From positions 1,984,001 through 2,048,000 of the forward strand of contig JAXLVB010000002.1 of the NCBI GenBank assembly GCA_046329195.1: a DNA stretch of 64,000 bases. Reading direction: 5' to 3'. This DNA comes from JAXLVB01 sp046329195. GTDB lineage: Bacteria; Bacteroidota; Bacteroidia; Cytophagales; Spirosomataceae. Both the position numbers and the translations under genes were made by a program. Shown here piece by piece: positions 36,111 through 45,608 of the stretch (the stretch's first letter is position 1; the number at the start of each line of letters is the position of its first letter). The notes beneath the pieces are model-generated. The model did not search any database, was not told the origin of the DNA, and saw only the letters and a program-made list of their open reading frames with translations.

Positions 36111-36418
36111 CGAATCAGAATAAGAAGTTTATGCAAATTAAATAAAAATAATAATACAAAAATTGGCCGCATTGTCCAATCCATCACCCCAAAACCTAAG
36201 TAATTTGATTTCCTACCTCAAAATCAATAAAAATTTGTACTTTTCGTTTGTGTTTATCCAAATTTTATTCGGTAAATAACGGAAAAAGTTGTACTTTTAC
36301 CACTTAGTTTTATAAAAGCTTTGGTTGTTATCCATTAAGTTTTTGTAACTATTTTAGACAATTTACTTATTACGCTTGATAACCCCAACAAACACAACCC
36401 CGAACAAATTACTATAGC
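36111..36418. other. Intergenic region between the DUF6580-like gene and gyrB
   Basis: A 308-bp AT-rich divergent promoter region. Two TACTTTT sequences (36238-36244 and 36292-36298) resemble degenerate -7 elements facing gyrB, each lacking a well-placed -33 TTTG. No RNA gene, repeat or additional coding frame was seen. Confidence 0.4.
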
Positions 36419-38389
36419 ATGACGACAGACGTTTTGGAAGAAGTAGAAAAGCCACAAGCTAAAGATTATGGTGCCGATAATATTCAGGTACTTGAAGGAT
36501 TAGAGGCCGTTCGCAAACGCCCTGCCATGTATATTGGCGACACGGGTATCAAAGGGCTTCACCACCTGATTTGGGAGGTTGTTGACAACTCGATAGATGA
36601 AGCACTCGCCGGCTATTGCGATACCATCCGTGTGACCATCAACGAAGACAATTCAATCACTGTAGAAGATAATGGCCGGGGGATTCCGACAGGAATGCAC
36701 TCCAAAGAAAAACGCTCAGCGCTCGAAGTCGTGATGACGGTACTGCATGCTGGGGGTAAATTCGATAAAGACACTTATAAAGTTTCGGGGGGATTGCACG
36801 GCGTGGGTGTTTCCTGCGTGAATGCCCTTTCAACCGACCTCAAAGTCACAGTTTATCGAGAAGGTCAAATCTTCCAACAAGAATACAAAATTGGAATTCC
36901 GCAGTACCCTGTCAAAGTAGTGGGTGAGTCAGACCGTCGGGGTACAACCGTACATTTTAAGCCAGATGGTTCTATTTTTACGGTTACAGAATACAAGTGG
37001 GAAACAGTAGCCAATCGCCTTCGTGAACTATCGTTCTTGAACAAAGGTATTCGGATTACTCTTACTGACTTGCGTGAGCGTAACAACGATGGCGAACCCC
37101 TGTACGAAGAATTTTTCTCAGAAGGTGGTTTGGCTGAATTTGTACAATACCTCGACTCTACTCGTGAAGCCCTAATTGCAGAGCCTATCTACATGGAGGG
37201 CGACAAAACGGGTGTACCCGTGCAAGTGGCTATGACCTACAATACTTCTTATACTGAGAATGTATTTAGCTACGTCAACAACATCAATACCATCGAAGGC
37301 GGTACGCACGTAGCAGGTTTTAGAGCTGCCCTCACTCGTACGCTCAAATCATACGCAGACCGTACAGGCCAATTAGAAAAACTCAAAATAGACATTTCTG
37401 GTGATGACTTCCGAGAAGGACTAACGGCTGTGATTTCAGTAAAAGTAGCGGAACCACAGTTTGAAGGTCAAACCAAAACCAAGCTCGGTAATGGCGAAAT
37501 AGCAGGAGCTGTATCGTCCACCATGTCCGAAATGCTGGAATCTTGGTTAGAAGAGCACCCCAGAGAAGCCCGCCAGATTGTTCAGAAAGTTATCTTAGCC
37601 GCACAAGCTCGCCATGCCGCTCGCAAAGCTCGTGAAATGGTGCAGCGTAAAACGGTATTAGGTGGTAATTCGCTCCCTGGTAAGCTGGCTGACTGCTCCG
37701 AATCGGACCCTGGTATTTGTGAATTGTTCTTGGTAGAGGGCGACTCGGCGGGTGGTACCGCCAAGCAAGGCCGAAATCGTGCGTTTCAAGCCATTTTGCC
37801 GCTTCGGGGGAAAATCTTGAACGTTGAGAAAGCTCAAGAATATAAGATTTATGAAAACGAGGAAATCAAGAATATGATTACGGCCTTGGGCGTACAGTTT
37901 GGCAAACAAGACGACGAGCGAGCCCTTAATATGGACAAACTTCGTTATCACAAAATTGTCATCATGACCGATGCCGACGTGGACGGTAGTCACATCCGTA
38001 CCTTGATTTTGACATTCTTCTTCCGCTACATGAAAGATCTTATTGACAATGGTTACGTGTATATTGCACAACCACCGTTGTACTTGGTCAAGAAAGGTCA
38101 GCAACAACGCTACTGCTGGAACGAGCAGCAACGGGAGCAAGCTGTTCGTGAAATTGGGGGCGGCAAAGATGATTCAGTCAACGTACAGCGCTATAAAGGT
38201 CTTGGTGAAATGAACGCCGAGCAGCTTTGGGAAACCACCATGAACCCCGACAGCCGTACCTTGAAGCAAGTAGGCATTGAGTCGGCAGCAGAGGCAGACC
38301 ACCTGTTCTCAATGCTCATGGGCGACGAAGTAGCTCCTCGCCGTGACTTTATCGAACGCAATGCAAAGTATGCCAAAGTAGATGCCTAA
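36419..38389 (+). CDS. gyrB: DNA gyrase subunit B
   Basis: The ATPase subunit of gyrase, which introduces negative supercoils. The GHKL ATPase domain is complete: EVVDNSIDEALAG, EDNGRGIPTG and GGLHGVGVSCVNAL. The transducer domain follows, then the TOPRIM domain with EGDSAGGTAKQGRNR and DADVDGSHIRTL, and the C-terminal GEMNAEQLWETTMNP. At 656 residues it is the short form without the insertion of enterobacterial GyrB. Topoisomerase IV ParE is the alternative, but the QRYKGLGEMN context and length suit GyrB. gyrA is not adjacent. Confidence 0.95.
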   Translation: MTTDVLEEVEKPQAKDYGADNIQVLEGLEAVRKRPAMYIGDTGIKGLHHLIWEVVDNSIDEALAGYCDTIRVTINEDNSITVEDNGRGIPTGMHSKEKRSALEVVMTVLHAGGKFDKDTYKVSGGLHGVGVSCVNALSTDLKVTVYREGQIFQQEYKIGIPQYPVKVVGESDRRGTTVHFKPDGSIFTVTEYKWETVANRLRELSFLNKGIRITLTDLRERNNDGEPLYEEFFSEGGLAEFVQYLDSTREALIAEPIYMEGDKTGVPVQVAMTYNTSYTENVFSYVNNINTIEGGTHVAGFRAALTRTLKSYADRTGQLEKLKIDISGDDFREGLTAVISVKVAEPQFEGQTKTKLGNGEIAGAVSSTMSEMLESWLEEHPREARQIVQKVILAAQARHAARKAREMVQRKTVLGGNSLPGKLADCSESDPGICELFLVEGDSAGGTAKQGRNRAFQAILPLRGKILNVEKAQEYKIYENEEIKNMITALGVQFGKQDDERALNMDKLRYHKIVIMTDADVDGSHIRTLILTFFFRYMKDLIDNGYVYIAQPPLYLVKKGQQQRYCWNEQQREQAVREIGGGKDDSVNVQRYKGLGEMNAEQLWETTMNPDSRTLKQVGIESAAEADHLFSMLMGDEVAPRRDFIERNAKYAKVDA

Positions 38390-38423
38390 CCAGGCCCAAA
38401 CGGTAGCGGTTTTCTGAAAAGAT

Positions 38424-38461
38424 TCACAATTTAATAATACCTTAACTATTTCAAATTGTGA
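38424..38461 (+). terminator. Possible gyrB terminator
   Basis: TCACAATTT (38424-38432) pairs with AAATTGTGA (38453-38461) and is followed by TTTTAT. The stem is AT-rich and the loop is 20 nt, so strength is uncertain. A second inverted repeat follows at 38484-38516. Confidence 0.4.
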
Positions 38462-38483
38462 TTTTATACAGCAGATTCGCAGG

Positions 38484-38516
38484 TTTTCTGTTCTTTCATC
38501 GTTTTAGAACAGAAAA
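38484..38516. repeat. Inverted repeat between gyrB and ppk1
   Basis: TTTTCTGTTCT (38484-38494) and its exact complement AGAACAGAAAA (38506-38516) flank an 11-nt spacer. It could be an operator for ppk1 or a secondary terminator. Confidence 0.5.
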
Positions 38517-38613
38517 TGCAAAATACATGAGGTAAGAAGTCGTTGTGTAACAAGTACCATTCAGGTCTTACCTCCTCCTATTTTGATACTGATTCGCTAA
38601 AATAGTTTTAACA

Positions 38614-40851
38614 GTGCATACGGTTAGTTCAACATACAAACGTCGTAAAAAGAAAAGCTCTCTTTTCGGGGGGCTTTTTTCGTTTTTCAATTCTATGATA
38701 GGTGTCCAACCCAGTGAAGAAGAACAGCGTCGGCTGACAAAAATCAAAGAAAAAGCCTACAGTGTAATTGACCAGTCAGATTACCTGAGTAGGGATTTGA
38801 GCTGGCTCAAATTCAATGAGCGTGTATTAGACCAAGCCAAAAACGAACAACGTAACCTGTTTGACCGCCTCAAGTTCTTAGCCATTACCGCCTCCAACAT
38901 GGATGAGTTTTTTGCCATTCGTGTAGGCTCACTTTACAACTACATAGACTACGGTCGAGAACGCTTGGACTATTCAGGGCTTCGGGAAATGCCTTTTCGG
39001 AAAACCCTATTGGCCGCTACACACAAGTTTTACAAAGAACAAAACGAGCTGTTTCGAGACAAACTAATGCCGTTGTTTGAAGAAAACAAGTTTAGCCTTG
39101 CCGAACTCGATGACCTCGACGACGACGAACTAGCCAGCGCCCTCGATTACTTTGAGCGAACTATCTATCCCATGCTTACACCCATGGTGTATGATAGCCA
39201 CCATACGTTTCCGGTACTGCTCAATAAAGTTTTGATTTTCGGCGTAGTAACACAAACCCCTCAAACCAAAGAAGATTCCGATACCAAGAAGTTATCGTTT
39301 GTTCAGATACCTCAAAATCTGCCTCGTTTTTTTGTGATTGACCGTGAGGAGGAGACCGTTTTTTTGCCGATTGAAGAAATTATCCGGCACGAAATCCGGA
39401 AACTCTATCGCAATGTGGAAATCATGTCGGTCAATTTGTTTAGAATTACTCGCAACGGTGATTTCTCGCTCGAAGAAAGCGATGACATGGAAACCGATTT
39501 CATTGACGAAATCAAGCAAAAAATCAAGAACCGTCGCTTGGGGCGTGTGGTCAAAATGGAGGCCGAACCAAGTTGCTCAGAGTGGATGATGAAAACCCTC
39601 TATAAACGATGGGAAATTGACCAAAGTAACGTGTTTACGGTAGATCGCCTGCTAGACTATACTTGCTTGTGGCAAATCATTAAACACCCCGATTTTAAGG
39701 AAAAACTCCCTACTCAACACCCACCCGTGCCGCCCTTGGGACTTGAGCGAGAAAAAATTACGGATATTTTTGCTACCATGCGAGAGCAAGACATCTTGCT
39801 CCATCACCCTTACAACAACTTTGAGCCTGTATTGACCTTGTTGGAGCAATCGGCAGAAGACCCTAACGTGCTGGCTATTAAACTGACGGTATATCGCTTG
39901 GCCAAAAACTCCAGAGTAACTACAGCATTGCTCAAAGCAGCCGAAAATGGCAAACACGTGTCGGTTTTGTTTGAGGTAAAAGCCCGTTTTGACGAAGAAA
40001 ACAACATTCGTGAGGCACAGCGCCTACAAAAAGCCGGGTGTTTTGTAATTTATGGAATTAGTAAATACAAAACCCATACTAAGCTTTTGCTGGTAGTACG
40101 TAACGAGGGCGACCGAGTAGTGCAGTATGCTCACTTGTCGAGTGGAAACTACAACGAAGACACCGCCAAACTTTACACCGATATAGGTCTGCTCACCACT
40201 GACGAGGCTTACACCCGTGATATGACAGAGTTTTTCAATGTCATCACAGGACACTCCTTGCCTGGACAATACCAAAATCTAATCACAGCGCCTCGGAACT
40301 TGCGCAATGGGTTGATTTCGCTTATCAAGCAAGAAGCCAAAAATGCACAACAAGGCTTATCGTCAGGAATTTGTATTAAAATCAATTCTCTTGAAGACAA
40401 ATTTGTAATTGACGAACTATACAAGGCATCGCAAGCAGGTGTACCTATCAAGTTGATTGTCAGAGGAATATGTTGCTTGCGTCCGCATCGAGCGGGGTTG
40501 AGCGAGAACATATCAGTTCGGTCTATTGTAGGTGATTTGTTGGAACACACTCGTATTTTTTATTTCCACAACAACGGTGCCCCCAACGTTTTTGGTGGCA
40601 GTGCCGACATCATGAACCGTAGTTTTGATCGTCGGATTGAGTCGCTCTTTTTGTTAGTGGATCCTAAAGTAAAGCAACAGGCTATTCATATTCTCTACTA
40701 CAACTGGTTAGACAATGTGAATTCGTACGAATTGCAAGAAGACAGTACCTACACGGCCATCCAACCTGCCGAAGGCGAAGAACTGTTTAATATTCATCAA
40801 AAATTCTTTGACGTAACCGAAGAAATGATTGAGGACGCTCACTTGTTTTGA
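38614..40851 (+). CDS. ppk1: Polyphosphate kinase PPK1
   Basis: Synthesises inorganic polyphosphate from ATP, reversibly. The N-terminal domain carries YLSRDLSWLKFNERVL and ITASNMDEFFAIRVG; the catalytic half has KTHTKLLLVVR and YAHLSSGNYNEDTAKLYTD, which contain the His residues that match the phosphorylated and proton-donating His of E. coli PPK1. The frame opens at a GTG (38614); an ATG at 38695 (MIGVQPSEEEQ) would give a 718-residue protein and is an equally good start. A basic KRRKKKSSLF segment lies between the two. A hairpin terminator follows. Confidence 0.93.
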   Translation: MHTVSSTYKRRKKKSSLFGGLFSFFNSMIGVQPSEEEQRRLTKIKEKAYSVIDQSDYLSRDLSWLKFNERVLDQAKNEQRNLFDRLKFLAITASNMDEFFAIRVGSLYNYIDYGRERLDYSGLREMPFRKTLLAATHKFYKEQNELFRDKLMPLFEENKFSLAELDDLDDDELASALDYFERTIYPMLTPMVYDSHHTFPVLLNKVLIFGVVTQTPQTKEDSDTKKLSFVQIPQNLPRFFVIDREEETVFLPIEEIIRHEIRKLYRNVEIMSVNLFRITRNGDFSLEESDDMETDFIDEIKQKIKNRRLGRVVKMEAEPSCSEWMMKTLYKRWEIDQSNVFTVDRLLDYTCLWQIIKHPDFKEKLPTQHPPVPPLGLEREKITDIFATMREQDILLHHPYNNFEPVLTLLEQSAEDPNVLAIKLTVYRLAKNSRVTTALLKAAENGKHVSVLFEVKARFDEENNIREAQRLQKAGCFVIYGISKYKTHTKLLLVVRNEGDRVVQYAHLSSGNYNEDTAKLYTDIGLLTTDEAYTRDMTEFFNVITGHSLPGQYQNLITAPRNLRNGLISLIKQEAKNAQQGLSSGICIKINSLEDKFVIDELYKASQAGVPIKLIVRGICCLRPHRAGLSENISVRSIVGDLLEHTRIFYFHNNGAPNVFGGSADIMNRSFDRRIESLFLLVDPKVKQQAIHILYYNWLDNVNSYELQEDSTYTAIQPAEGEELFNIHQKFFDVTEEMIEDAHLF

Positions 40852-40884
40852 CGGTTATCGGGTGGTTCAAAATATGGATTTCAT

Positions 40885-40914
40885 AGCCCCTGTTAATCTA
40901 TCTTAGCAGGGGCT
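40885..40914 (+). terminator. Terminator after ppk1
   Basis: AGCCCCTGTTAA pairs with TTAGCAGGGGCT (12 bp with one G-U pair) around a 6-nt loop, followed by TGATTTTGTT. Confidence 0.75.
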
Positions 40915-41124
40915 TGATTTTGTTAGGAAAGTCCTTATCAACCATAAAATAAGTCATTGCTTTACAAAACTTTGAATCAAGCTATCGGATAAATACCTTG
41001 GCTTGCTTATATTTACCCCTTGTGTATAGATGGTTGTTGGTCATTAGTTATTAGTTGTTCATAATTCGCTAATAATCAACACCCTATCTACTTAGCAAAC
41101 TTTTACACTTTACACCTAACCAAT

Positions 41125-42366
41125 ATGGAGCGTTTTACTGGCATACTTGGCATTATACTGATTTTAGGGCTTGCTTATTTGATGTCCAACAACAAAAAGG
41201 CTATCAATCTCCGAACTGTAGCGGTTGGTCTGGCTTTACAATTTGGATTGGCCTTATTTATTCTCAAAATACCCGTAGGTCAACGTACTTTTCAAATTTT
41301 AGGCGATTTGGTCAATAAAGTGCTGGACAAAGCCAACAAAGGAGCCGATTTCGTGTTTAGCTCGCTAGTGAATCGTGAACTCATGGCTAAGGCTTTTGGA
41401 GCAGGCAACGATTTTGTATTCTTCTTCAAGATTATTCCCACCATCATTTTTGTAGCCGTATTGGTTAATATTTTTTACCACTTAGGCATCATGCAGCGAA
41501 TTGTGGCTGTCTTGGCCAAAGGGGTAAAATGGTTGATGAATGTAAGTGGTGCCGAGGCACTCTCTAATGTAGCCAGCACGTTTGTTGGGCAGGTTGAAGC
41601 CCAAATTATGATAAAGCCGTATCTCAAAAACATGACCAACTCAGAACTACTCGCTTCTATGACAGGTAGTTTTGCCTGTATTGCAGGTGGAGTAATGGCC
41701 GTATATATTTCGTTGGGTGTGCCTGCACCTTACCTATTGGCGGCCAGTTTAATGGCAGCCCCAGGCGCATTAGTTATTGCAAAAATCGTATTTCCTGAAA
41801 CCGAAGTATCCGAAACCTCGGGCGTCGTCAAGCTGGAAATCAAAAAATCTTACGCCAATTTGTTGGATGCCATTGCAGCTGGAGCCTCTGAAGGCCTCAA
41901 GGTAGGCTTCAACGTCATTGCTATGCTCATTGGTTTTATCGCTCTCATCGCCTTACTCGACAGCCTATTGTGGCGCATTGGCTTTTATATCTTTGGATTT
42001 GATCAACTGAGCCTCAATTTTTTGCTGGGTAAGTTATTTGCCATCTTTGCATGGTGTATGGGCGTTCCATCTAAAGACATCGAAGCAGCAGGTGCATTGA
42101 TGGGTACTAAGATGGTCGTTAACGAATTTGTGGCCTATCTTGACATGGTTAAAATCAAACCAACGCTCGACCCCAAAACTATTGCTATTACCAGCTTTGC
42201 TTTATGTGGTTTTGCTAACTTCAGCTCTATTGCTATCCAGGTTGGTGGTATTGGCGAATTAGCCCCTTCTCGTCGTAGTGATTTGGCCAAATTAGGGTTT
42301 AAGGCTCTCATTTGTGGTACGTTGGCCAGCTATATGTCAGCTACTATTGCTGGCTTATTGTTGTAA
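41125..42366 (+). CDS. Concentrative nucleoside transporter (NupC/CNT family)
   Basis: Ion-coupled importer of nucleosides, 413 residues with about eight or more hydrophobic segments. The CNT signatures are clear: the N-terminal Nuc_sub domain, the gate domain around NVASTFVGQVEAQIMIKPYL, and the C-terminal region with GVPSKDIEAAGALMGTKMVVNEFVAY and the CGFANFSSIAIQVGG motif that lines the substrate site. Its stop codon lies inside the first of two near-identical hairpin elements. Whether it prefers purines or pyrimidines is not evident. Confidence 0.93.
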   Translation: MERFTGILGIILILGLAYLMSNNKKAINLRTVAVGLALQFGLALFILKIPVGQRTFQILGDLVNKVLDKANKGADFVFSSLVNRELMAKAFGAGNDFVFFFKIIPTIIFVAVLVNIFYHLGIMQRIVAVLAKGVKWLMNVSGAEALSNVASTFVGQVEAQIMIKPYLKNMTNSELLASMTGSFACIAGGVMAVYISLGVPAPYLLAASLMAAPGALVIAKIVFPETEVSETSGVVKLEIKKSYANLLDAIAAGASEGLKVGFNVIAMLIGFIALIALLDSLLWRIGFYIFGFDQLSLNFLLGKLFAIFAWCMGVPSKDIEAAGALMGTKMVVNEFVAYLDMVKIKPTLDPKTIAITSFALCGFANFSSIAIQVGGIGELAPSRRSDLAKLGFKALICGTLASYMSATIAGLLL

Positions 42367-42387
42367 CACGATTTGGCAAATCGTGTT
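42365..42387. repeat. Hairpin element, copy 1
   Basis: AACACGATTT-GGC-AAATCGTGTT, a perfect 10-bp stem with a 3-nt loop overlapping the transporter stop codon and followed by TCTGG. It probably also acts as a terminator. A near-identical copy follows 31 bp later. Confidence 0.85.
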
Positions 42388-42418
42388 TCTGGTTCTAAAA
42401 ACAACATTGTAGTTTTAC

Positions 42419-42439
42419 ACACGATTTGGTAAATCGTGT
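42419..42439. repeat. Hairpin element, copy 2
   Basis: ACACGATTT-GGT-AAATCGTGT, the same 9-bp stem with one change in the loop, located 12 bp upstream of the methyltransferase start. It may be a mobile REP-like element or a regulatory site. Confidence 0.85.
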
Positions 42440-42451
42440 TACAGTATATTT

Positions 42452-43006
42452 ATGAGAAAAAGCCTCGAAATTTATAATTTTCAAAAAGGGGATGTCATTG
42501 CCAGCTTGGGCGCAGGCGGGGGTGTTTGGGAAATAGCCTTTGCTACCTTCTATGAAGACCTCACCTTTTATTTAGAAGATGTAAGCCGTGACGTTCTCAA
42601 TCAAGAAGACGTAGAATATGCTATTCAATATTACACCCGACTTACGGGTAAACCCATCACCGCCAAGTTTATTCCCGTAATTGGTACCGAAAAAGAAACC
42701 AATTTACCTACCGATACCTTCGACAAGGTACTCATCATCAATAGTTTTCACGAATTCAACTTCCCTACCGAAATGTTAGCCGAAGTAAAACGGATTCTGA
42801 AAGCCGACGGAAAATTGTTTATCGAAGAAGATTTAGCTACCTACGAAGGTCAACTTCATGAAGGCTGCAACAGACCCCTATTTTCGGAAAAAGGGCTTAT
42901 TGAGTTTCTGCAAACGAATGGTTTTCAATTAGTTCGCTCTCAAGGAAGGGCCGTAGAAACTGGCAATACACTCTGGAAAGTGATGGTGTTAGAGAAGACA
43001 GGCTAA
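42452..43006 (+). CDS. SAM-dependent methyltransferase, class I
   Basis: A 184-residue Rossmann methyltransferase. Motif I is present as VIASLGAGGGVWEIAFA, an acidic residue at the end of strand 2 (YLEDVSRDVL) would bind the SAM ribose, and the post-motif strand is FDKVLIINSFHEF. The substrate is unknown. It starts 12 bp after the second hairpin element and is convergent with atpG, from which it is separated by a strong terminator. Confidence 0.8.
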   Translation: MRKSLEIYNFQKGDVIASLGAGGGVWEIAFATFYEDLTFYLEDVSRDVLNQEDVEYAIQYYTRLTGKPITAKFIPVIGTEKETNLPTDTFDKVLIINSFHEFNFPTEMLAEVKRILKADGKLFIEEDLATYEGQLHEGCNRPLFSEKGLIEFLQTNGFQLVRSQGRAVETGNTLWKVMVLEKTG

Positions 43007-43016
43007 TTGTATGCTT

Positions 43017-43064
43017 GTACAAAAGAAAAAGGTTGGCCAAATGGCCAACCTTTTTCTTTTGTAC
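43017..43064. terminator. Bidirectional terminator between methyltransferase and atpG
   Basis: Perfect 22-bp arms with an AAAT loop (43039-43042): the core GGTTGGCC/GGCCAACC is flanked by A- and T-rich runs on both sides. Confidence 0.92.
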
Positions 43065-43074
43065 TTTTCAGCAA

Positions 43075-43947
43075 TTAATTATTCAACGCCTCAGCTCCAC
43101 CTACAATCTCAAGGATTTCCTTGGTAATGGCAGCCTGACGAGAACGGTTATATTCTAAACGAAGGGCTCGAATCAACTCACCAGCGTTTTCGGTTGCTTT
43201 GTCCATGGCTGTCATACGGGCACCATGCTCAGAAGCATTTGATTCCAATACGGCCCTGTACAACTGAATCTTCAACGACTTCGGAATGAGTTCATTCACG
43301 ATTTCTTCTTCAGAAGGCTCAAAAATATAATCCGTGTTTGAAACAGCTTGTTTTTTGTCTTGTTTTTTATCAACAATTGGCAAGAACTGCTCTGTGCGGA
43401 TAATTTGCGTCGCTACATTTTTGAACTCGTTGTAGATGATGAACACCTCATCGTAAGTACCGTCCAAAAACTGCTGCATGGCATCTTCGGCTGCTAAGCG
43501 CACTTTGGCAAAACTAAGGTTGGTAAACGTTTCAGAAAATTTGGCATTAACTTGAAAACCTCTTCGCTGAAAAAACTCCATCCCTTTCTTGCCGATAGGC
43601 ATAATTACTACATTTTCTTTGCCGTATCGCTCAGCAATCAGTGTAATTCCTGCCTTGCCCACGTTGGTGTTAAACGCACCGCACAGACCACGGTCAGAGG
43701 TTACTACAATGACCAACGCTTTCTTCACAGAGCGAATCTTACGAAAAGGACTCGACTGAGCCGTATCTGCTCCTGCCGAAACCGTACTCAACATCTGAGC
43801 AAGCTTCTGTGCATACGGGCGCAGCTGAAACATATTGTCTTGAGCTCTGCGCAACTTAGCCGCCGAAACCATTTTCATGGCTTTGGTAATCTGCTGCGTA
43901 GAGTTTACGGATGCAATTCTGTTACGGACTTCTTTTAATGAAGGCAT
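43075..43947 (-). CDS. atpG: ATP synthase F1 subunit gamma
   Basis: The central rotor shaft of F1F0-ATP synthase. The N-terminal helix (RNRIASVNSTQQITKAMKMVSAAKLRRAQ) and C-terminal helix (ARMTAMDKATENAGELI, LEYNRSRQAAITKEILEI) that form the coiled-coil shaft are both conserved, with VVTSDRGLCGAFN in between. Length is 290 residues. It lies 80 bp downstream of atpA on the same strand; the other synthase subunits are not in this window. Confidence 0.97.
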   Translation of the reverse strand: MPSLKEVRNRIASVNSTQQITKAMKMVSAAKLRRAQDNMFQLRPYAQKLAQMLSTVSAGADTAQSSPFRKIRSVKKALVIVVTSDRGLCGAFNTNVGKAGITLIAERYGKENVVIMPIGKKGMEFFQRRGFQVNAKFSETFTNLSFAKVRLAAEDAMQQFLDGTYDEVFIIYNEFKNVATQIIRTEQFLPIVDKKQDKKQAVSNTDYIFEPSEEEIVNELIPKSLKIQLYRAVLESNASEHGARMTAMDKATENAGELIRALRLEYNRSRQAAITKEILEIVGGAEALNN

Positions 43948-44027
43948 TTTATCTAAATGATAGAATGAGTGATGGATAGCATGGTAGTCTAGCAGGTTGC
44001 CTATACTACCATGCTGTCTCTAAACTA

Positions 44028-45608
44028 TTACGCTGCATATTTGGCTGCTAATTCAGCAGCTACTTTCTTAATAACGTCGGTTTGAGCTGGCTCCAATTTG
44101 CCTTTCTGAAGGCTGCTTAGTACATCGCTGTGCTGAGCACTCATGATAAGGGCAAACTCTTTTTCAAAGTCTTTCACTTTATTTACAGGCACTTTGTCAA
44201 TAAGACCGTTGGTAGAAGCATAAATGATTGCCACTTGTTGTTCTACAGTTACGGGTGAATATTGTGCTTGCTTCAAGATTTCGAGGTTACGACGACCACG
44301 TTCAATAGTCAATTTGGTAGAGGCATCCAAATCAGAACCAAATTTAGCGAAGGCTTCCAATTCACGGAACTGCGCTTGGTCCAACTTAAGTGTACCGGCC
44401 ACTTTTTTCATTGACTTAATTTGGGCGTTACCACCTACCCGTGATACCGAAATACCTACGTTGATGGCCGGACGAATACCTGCGTTGAAGAGGTTCGACT
44501 CCAAGAAAATCTGACCGTCGGTAATAGAAATTACGTTGGTAGGGATATAAGCCGAAACGTCACCCGCTTGTGTTTCAATAATTGGAAGAGCGGTCAACGA
44601 ACCACCACCTTTTACTTTAGATTTGAGTGATGGCGGCAAATCGTTCATATTTGAAGCGATTTCGTCGTTGTTGATTACCTTGGCGGCACGCTCCAACAAG
44701 CGGCTGTGTAGGTAGAATACGTCGCCAGGGTAAGCTTCACGTCCTGGAGGGCGACGAAGCAACAGCGACACGGTACGATAGGCTACGGCTTGCTTAGAAA
44801 GGTCATCATACACCACCAAAGCAGGACGGCCCGTATCACGGAAGTACTCACCAATGGCAGCACCCGTAAACGGCGCAAAGAATTGCATGGGAGCAGGATC
44901 GGCTGCCGGAGCGGCTACCACTACGGTGTAGGCCATAGCACCTGCTTTACGTAGCGTCTGCTCTACTTGCTTGATGGTAGAAGCTTTCTGACCACAAGCT
45001 ACATAAATACAGAACACGGGCTGACCTTTATCGTAAAATTCTTTTTGATTAATAATGGTATCAATGGCAACGGCCGTTTTACCAGTTTGGCGGTCGCCGA
45101 TAATCAATTCCCGCTGACCACGACCAATCGGAATCATGGCGTCAATTGCCTTGATTCCTGTTTGAAGTGGCTCAGTTACAGGCTGACGGAAGATTACCCC
45201 TGGGGCTTTGCGCTCCAATGGCATTTCGTACAACTCACCTGTAATCGGGCCGTTACCGTCGATGGGCTCGCCGAGGGTGTTTACAACACGACCTACGATA
45301 CCATCACCTACTTTAATACCGGCGATTTCGTTGGTACGTTTTACGGTGTCACCTTCTTTAATCTCTGAAGAGTCCCCTAATAATACGGCACCTACGTTGT
45401 CTTCTTCGAGGTTAAGAGCCAAAGCTTTGAGCCCGTTTTCAAACACGAGCAATTCCCCTGCTTGTACTTTAGAAAGCCCGTAGATACGAGCCACACCGTC
45501 ACCGATTTGGAGCACGGTACCTACCTCTTCAAGCTCAGCGGCTGATTTTGAGCCTGATAACTGCTCCCGGAGTATGGCTGACACCTCGTCTGGTCTGACA
45601 GAAACCAT
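44028..45608 (-). CDS. atpA: ATP synthase F1 subunit alpha
   Basis: The non-catalytic nucleotide-binding subunit of F1. It carries the Walker A GDRQTGKTA (residues 171-179), the arginine-finger region in ISVSRVGGNAQ and a DELSEED-like segment replaced by AFAKFGSDLDASTK. The start MVSVRPDEVSAILREQL is typical. Length is 526 residues. It pairs with atpG only: the upstream neighbour is a divergent secreted nuclease, so atpB, E, F and H are not in this operon. A minus-strand -7 element lies at 45683-45690. Confidence 0.97.
   Translation of the reverse strand: MVSVRPDEVSAILREQLSGSKSAAELEEVGTVLQIGDGVARIYGLSKVQAGELLVFENGLKALALNLEEDNVGAVLLGDSSEIKEGDTVKRTNEIAGIKVGDGIVGRVVNTLGEPIDGNGPITGELYEMPLERKAPGVIFRQPVTEPLQTGIKAIDAMIPIGRGQRELIIGDRQTGKTAVAIDTIINQKEFYDKGQPVFCIYVACGQKASTIKQVEQTLRKAGAMAYTVVVAAPAADPAPMQFFAPFTGAAIGEYFRDTGRPALVVYDDLSKQAVAYRTVSLLLRRPPGREAYPGDVFYLHSRLLERAAKVINNDEIASNMNDLPPSLKSKVKGGGSLTALPIIETQAGDVSAYIPTNVISITDGQIFLESNLFNAGIRPAINVGISVSRVGGNAQIKSMKKVAGTLKLDQAQFRELEAFAKFGSDLDASTKLTIERGRRNLEILKQAQYSPVTVEQQVAIIYASTNGLIDKVPVNKVKDFEKEFALIMSAQHSDVLSSLQKGKLEPAQTDVIKKVAAELAAKYAA

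Noticed and set aside
37658..38140. 160-residue open frame antisense to gyrB
   Set aside because: The gyrB frame is fully conserved through this stretch; the antisense frame has no recognisable motif.
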